DNA of 6,344 nucleotides from Methanobacteriota archaeon (GTDB taxonomy: Archaea > Thermoplasmatota > Thermoplasmata > RBG-16-68-12). Each line of letters starts with the position of its first letter. The stretch's first letter is position 1. Under the pieces are notes generated by a model that saw nothing but the letters and a program-made list of their open reading frames with translations, did not search any database and was not told the DNA's origin. The DNA lies in contig VBLR01000167.1 of the NCBI GenBank assembly GCA_005878665.1, positions 1 to 6,344 on the forward strand, read 5' to 3'. Positions 3,978 through 6,344 of the stretch are shown here, piece after piece. The position numbers and the translations under genes are program-made.

Positions 3978-6344
3978 CTACATCTCCGCGGCCCGCACCC
4001 CGAGGAGGAAGGTCTCTTGTCCCAGGCCCGCCTCCACGACGTACGATTTCGCGTCCGGCTGCGTGACGAACTGCATCTCGAGGGCGTTCGAATCCCGCAG
4101 GATCATGTCTTTCCAGGGTTGAAGCATCGCGCGGAACGACTTGTCGGCGACCAATTCGATTTCGACGATCCGGTCATCGGCCAAGCGCATGTCCTTCCGG
4201 GCCTCGCGAACGATGTTCACGATTTCCTTCGCCCACCCTTCGGCGATCAGTTCCCTCGACATGCGCGTATCGAGATAGACGACCCCGCCCTCGAACGGCT
4301 CTTCGACGACGTATTCCGGGATCGACTCGATGAACGACACCATCGACGGGTCGATGCGGACCTTCTGGCCCTCGATCCCGACGGAGTACTCGCCTCGGTC
4401 CAGTCCCGCTTTGATCTTCCAGGCGTCTTGGGACCGCAGCAGGATTTCGATCTTCCTCGCCCAGAGCTTGTACGCGGCGCTGACGGAGTCCATGTGGACC
4501 TGCACGTCGATCTTCATGCCGCGCCACATGTCGTTCGGGGAGACGAGGTCGAGCTCTTTCGCCCCGCTCTGTCCCACGATGACCTTGCGGAACGCACTCA
4601 CGGCGTCGTAGCCGAGCTGGTCCACGGTCTTGATGGCGATCCGCGCGACGGGCCAGTATCGCTCGATCCCCCCGCGATGTTTCGCCTGGAACGCGGCCTC
4701 GAGGGTGAGCCGCAGGAAGTCGACGTACGCGTTCACCTGCTCGTCCGAAATCTGAAGGGTGCCCGCTTCCTTCGACGCGATGATCGTCTGGCGGATCTGA
4801 CGGGAGATTTCCTCCGTCGGGCCGACGGTCGCGTCCGAGACCTGGCGGAGGACCGCCACGGCTTGCCCGAAGCCTTCGCGCTCGATGGACTTCCGCGCCC
4901 ACGTGAGGAAGTCCGATTGCCCATCGCCCGCCGCGAGGAGCCCGCGCTCCATCAGCATCGGGATCTTGCTGACCGGGCTGTCTTCGAGCGGGCCGAGCGA
5001 GACGCCCGCGACGTCGGTCGCGAAGAGGACCTTCCGCACCGCGTCCCGGATGCCCGGGAGCTCCGCGGGGTCCCCGGACCATTCCTCGAGCCGTGGCCCG
5101 TATGCGTCGTGGATGTCCTTGAGGACCTGGACGACGTACAGGGGGAGGATCGGCGGTTCTTTCCCGCGCATCGTCACGGCGAGGAACGCCTGGGGACCGC
5201 GGGCCGCGAGGACCGTCGTCCCGCCGAACGTCGCGGTCTGGATGCTCTTCCCGCCGTTGGGGAACGCCCTGTTCACGAACTCCTTCACCTTCGCCTCGAG
5301 GTTCGCGGCGCGGGACGCCTCCTCCGGCGGCAGGAACGTCCGGGACTCGTGGCACACCAGGGCGCCCGTCGAATGGAACAGGAGGCCGTCGTCGATCAGG
5401 TAGCCGGTCTCCGATTCGACGCGGACGACCGCGGTGTCGGTCGTCTGATGCTTTCCGTCGTCGAGCGGTCGCGTGTAGTGGACCTCGAAGTCGAAGTCCA
5501 TCGTGCCGGCTTCCTTCGGCTTGAGCCCGAATTCGAGTGACACCTTCTGGTTCGGCTCGATCTTCTCGATCGTCCGGAGTCCCAGGACTTCGACGGGCCC
5601 GCTCACGATCGGGGTGACGTGCTCGGCGGGCCAGTTCCCCTTGTTCGTGATGTTCATCTCGAACCGGTTCCAGCGGTTCGCCTGTAACCCGGCGTTCGTC
5701 GTCTCGAGGAACAGACGCGGGTACCGATCCTTCAGGAGTCCCTCGACCTTCGCTTTCGCGGTCACCTCGGCCCGGTCGATCAGGGATTCGGCCCCTTTGA
5801 GGTCCTCGAGGCGCATCGCGTCCTCCGCCTTCTGAAGGAGCGCTTCGACGTCCGAGAGGTCCCCGTGGACCGCCTGCGCCTGCGCGACCGTGGTCCGGAT
5901 CCGTTCCATGTCGGCCCGTGCCTTGTCGAGCACCGTCCGCCGGCGTTGGCGCGTAAGCGATTCTTTCGCCCGCCGCAGGTATTCGTCCATCTGCCGGGCG
6001 TTCTTCTTCTGGATCGCCCCCTCGATCTTCGTCAGGTACGATTCCGCCTCGCGGACGTCCAGGTTCTGGCTCTTCGCGATCGAGATGTCGTTGATCAACG
6101 AAGCGAGCTCGACCTCGACCTTCTTCGAGGCGATCTCGCCCTTCTGCCGCTCGAGGGACTCGTGGAGGCCTTGCTGGATCTCCCGGACCCGCTCGTACTT
6201 GCCCTCGTGGTAGGCCTCTTCCGCCTCCCGCAGGAGGAGCTCGGCCTGGCTCGTGTCCGCGCCGATCCCCTTCATCTCGCCGACCGTGTCGCGGGCCGCG
6301 GTCAGGATGTCGCCCATCCGTTCCCGTAGCTGGCTCTTGACGAG
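3978..6344 (-). CDS. Multidomain coiled-coil / sensor-like protein with an IleRS-type C-terminal domain (DUF5915-like), 5' end off the window
   Basis: 788 codons are visible and the frame is still open at 6344, so the true start lies outside; the ATG at 6317 is probably internal (LVKSQLRER precedes it). Numbering from that Met, residues 1-197 are charged helical repeats of the A..LL.KAE.A type, a coiled coil or TPR-like solenoid. Residues 199-303 resemble a CARDB/NEW3-like beta-sandwich (NITNKGNWPAEHV). Residues 305-430 look like a sensor domain found in euryarchaeal proteins (LLFHSTGALVCHES, FLAVTMRGKEPP, YGPRLEEWSGD..ELPGI). After a helical stretch, 550-779 match the C-terminal tail of isoleucyl-tRNA synthetase: MKIDVQVHMDSVSAAYK, EPFEGGVVYLDTRMSRELIAEGWAKEIVNIVREARKDM. 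No HIGH or KMSKS motif is present in the visible part, so it is unlikely to be a synthetase. No membrane segment is seen, so it is likely cytoplasmic. It is convergent with the HAF genes and apparently unrelated to them. Function is unknown; nucleic-acid binding or scaffolding is a guess. Confidence 0.85.
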   Translation of the reverse strand, partial: LVKSQLRERMGDILTAARDTVGEMKGIGADTSQAELLLREAEEAYHEGKYERVREIQQGLHESLERQKGEIASKKVEVELASLINDISIAKSQNLDVREAESYLTKIEGAIQKKNARQMDEYLRRAKESLTRQRRRTVLDKARADMERIRTTVAQAQAVHGDLSDVEALLQKAEDAMRLEDLKGAESLIDRAEVTAKAKVEGLLKDRYPRLFLETTNAGLQANRWNRFEMNITNKGNWPAEHVTPIVSGPVEVLGLRTIEKIEPNQKVSLEFGLKPKEAGTMDFDFEVHYTRPLDDGKHQTTDTAVVRVESETGYLIDDGLLFHSTGALVCHESRTFLPPEEASRAANLEAKVKEFVNRAFPNGGKSIQTATFGGTTVLAARGPQAFLAVTMRGKEPPILPLYVVQVLKDIHDAYGPRLEEWSGDPAELPGIRDAVRKVLFATDVAGVSLGPLEDSPVSKIPMLMERGLLAAGDGQSDFLTWARKSIEREGFGQAVAVLRQVSDATVGPTEEISRQIRQTIIASKEAGTLQISDEQVNAYVDFLRLTLEAAFQAKHRGGIERYWPVARIAIKTVDQLGYDAVSAFRKVIVGQSGAKELDLVSPNDMWRGMKIDVQVHMDSVSAAYKLWARKIEILLRSQDAWKIKAGLDRGEYSVGIEGQKVRIDPSMVSFIESIPEYVVEEPFEGGVVYLDTRMSRELIAEGWAKEIVNIVREARKDMRLADDRIVEIELVADKSFRAMLQPWKDMILRDSNALEMQFVTQPDAKSYVVEAGLGQETFLLGVRAAEM

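Noticed and set aside
3612..5540. 642-codon open frame on the plus strand running across the hairpin and into the convergent gene
   Set aside because: It overlaps the end of HAF-B out of frame and is antisense to the IleRS-tail gene, with low-complexity Asp/Arg/Leu/Val composition typical of an antisense shadow.

Overview
This GC-rich window looks archaeal. The clearest marker is the N-terminal part of an archaeal/eukaryotic-type flap endonuclease 1 on the minus strand at the left edge. An archaeal-style TATA-like element lies about 26-28 nt upstream of its ATG, as expected for leaderless transcription. The domain style of the right-hand gene (coiled coil, CARDB-like sandwich, euryarchaeal sensor-like domain, IleRS tail domain) suggests a high-GC euryarchaeon, perhaps an uncultivated member of the Thermoplasmatota. 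That lineage placement is inference.

Layout from left to right: (1) fen1, minus strand, running off the left edge. (2) A 158-bp divergent intergenic region with the fen1 TATA-like element, an interrupted palindrome, and a Shine-Dalgarno for the next gene. (3) A plus-strand gene for a large secreted protein (HAF-A): signal peptide, two modules each opening with a Ca-binding-like Asp/Asn loop, then seven HAF repeats. (4) A second plus-strand HAF gene (HAF-B): signal peptide, seven HAF repeats (one shortened, one degenerate), and a C-terminal membrane anchor. (5) A nested hairpin between convergent genes. (6) A long minus-strand gene running off the right edge, with no membrane segment in its visible part. 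It encodes helical/coiled-coil repeats, a beta-sandwich, a sensor-like domain and a C-terminal domain resembling the tail of isoleucyl-tRNA synthetase, without any synthetase catalytic core.

The two HAF genes are tandem paralogs and form the accessory part of the window. Both carry seven repeats, so each may fold into a closed seven-bladed propeller-like disc outside the cell, one released or held by its N-terminus and one held by a C-terminal helix. They share nearly identical DNA tracts, which suggests recent duplication or gene conversion. fen1 and the right-hand gene show no functional tie to them. No RNA gene, CRISPR array, insertion sequence or tRNA was seen, and no stretch over 300 bases lacks a gene.
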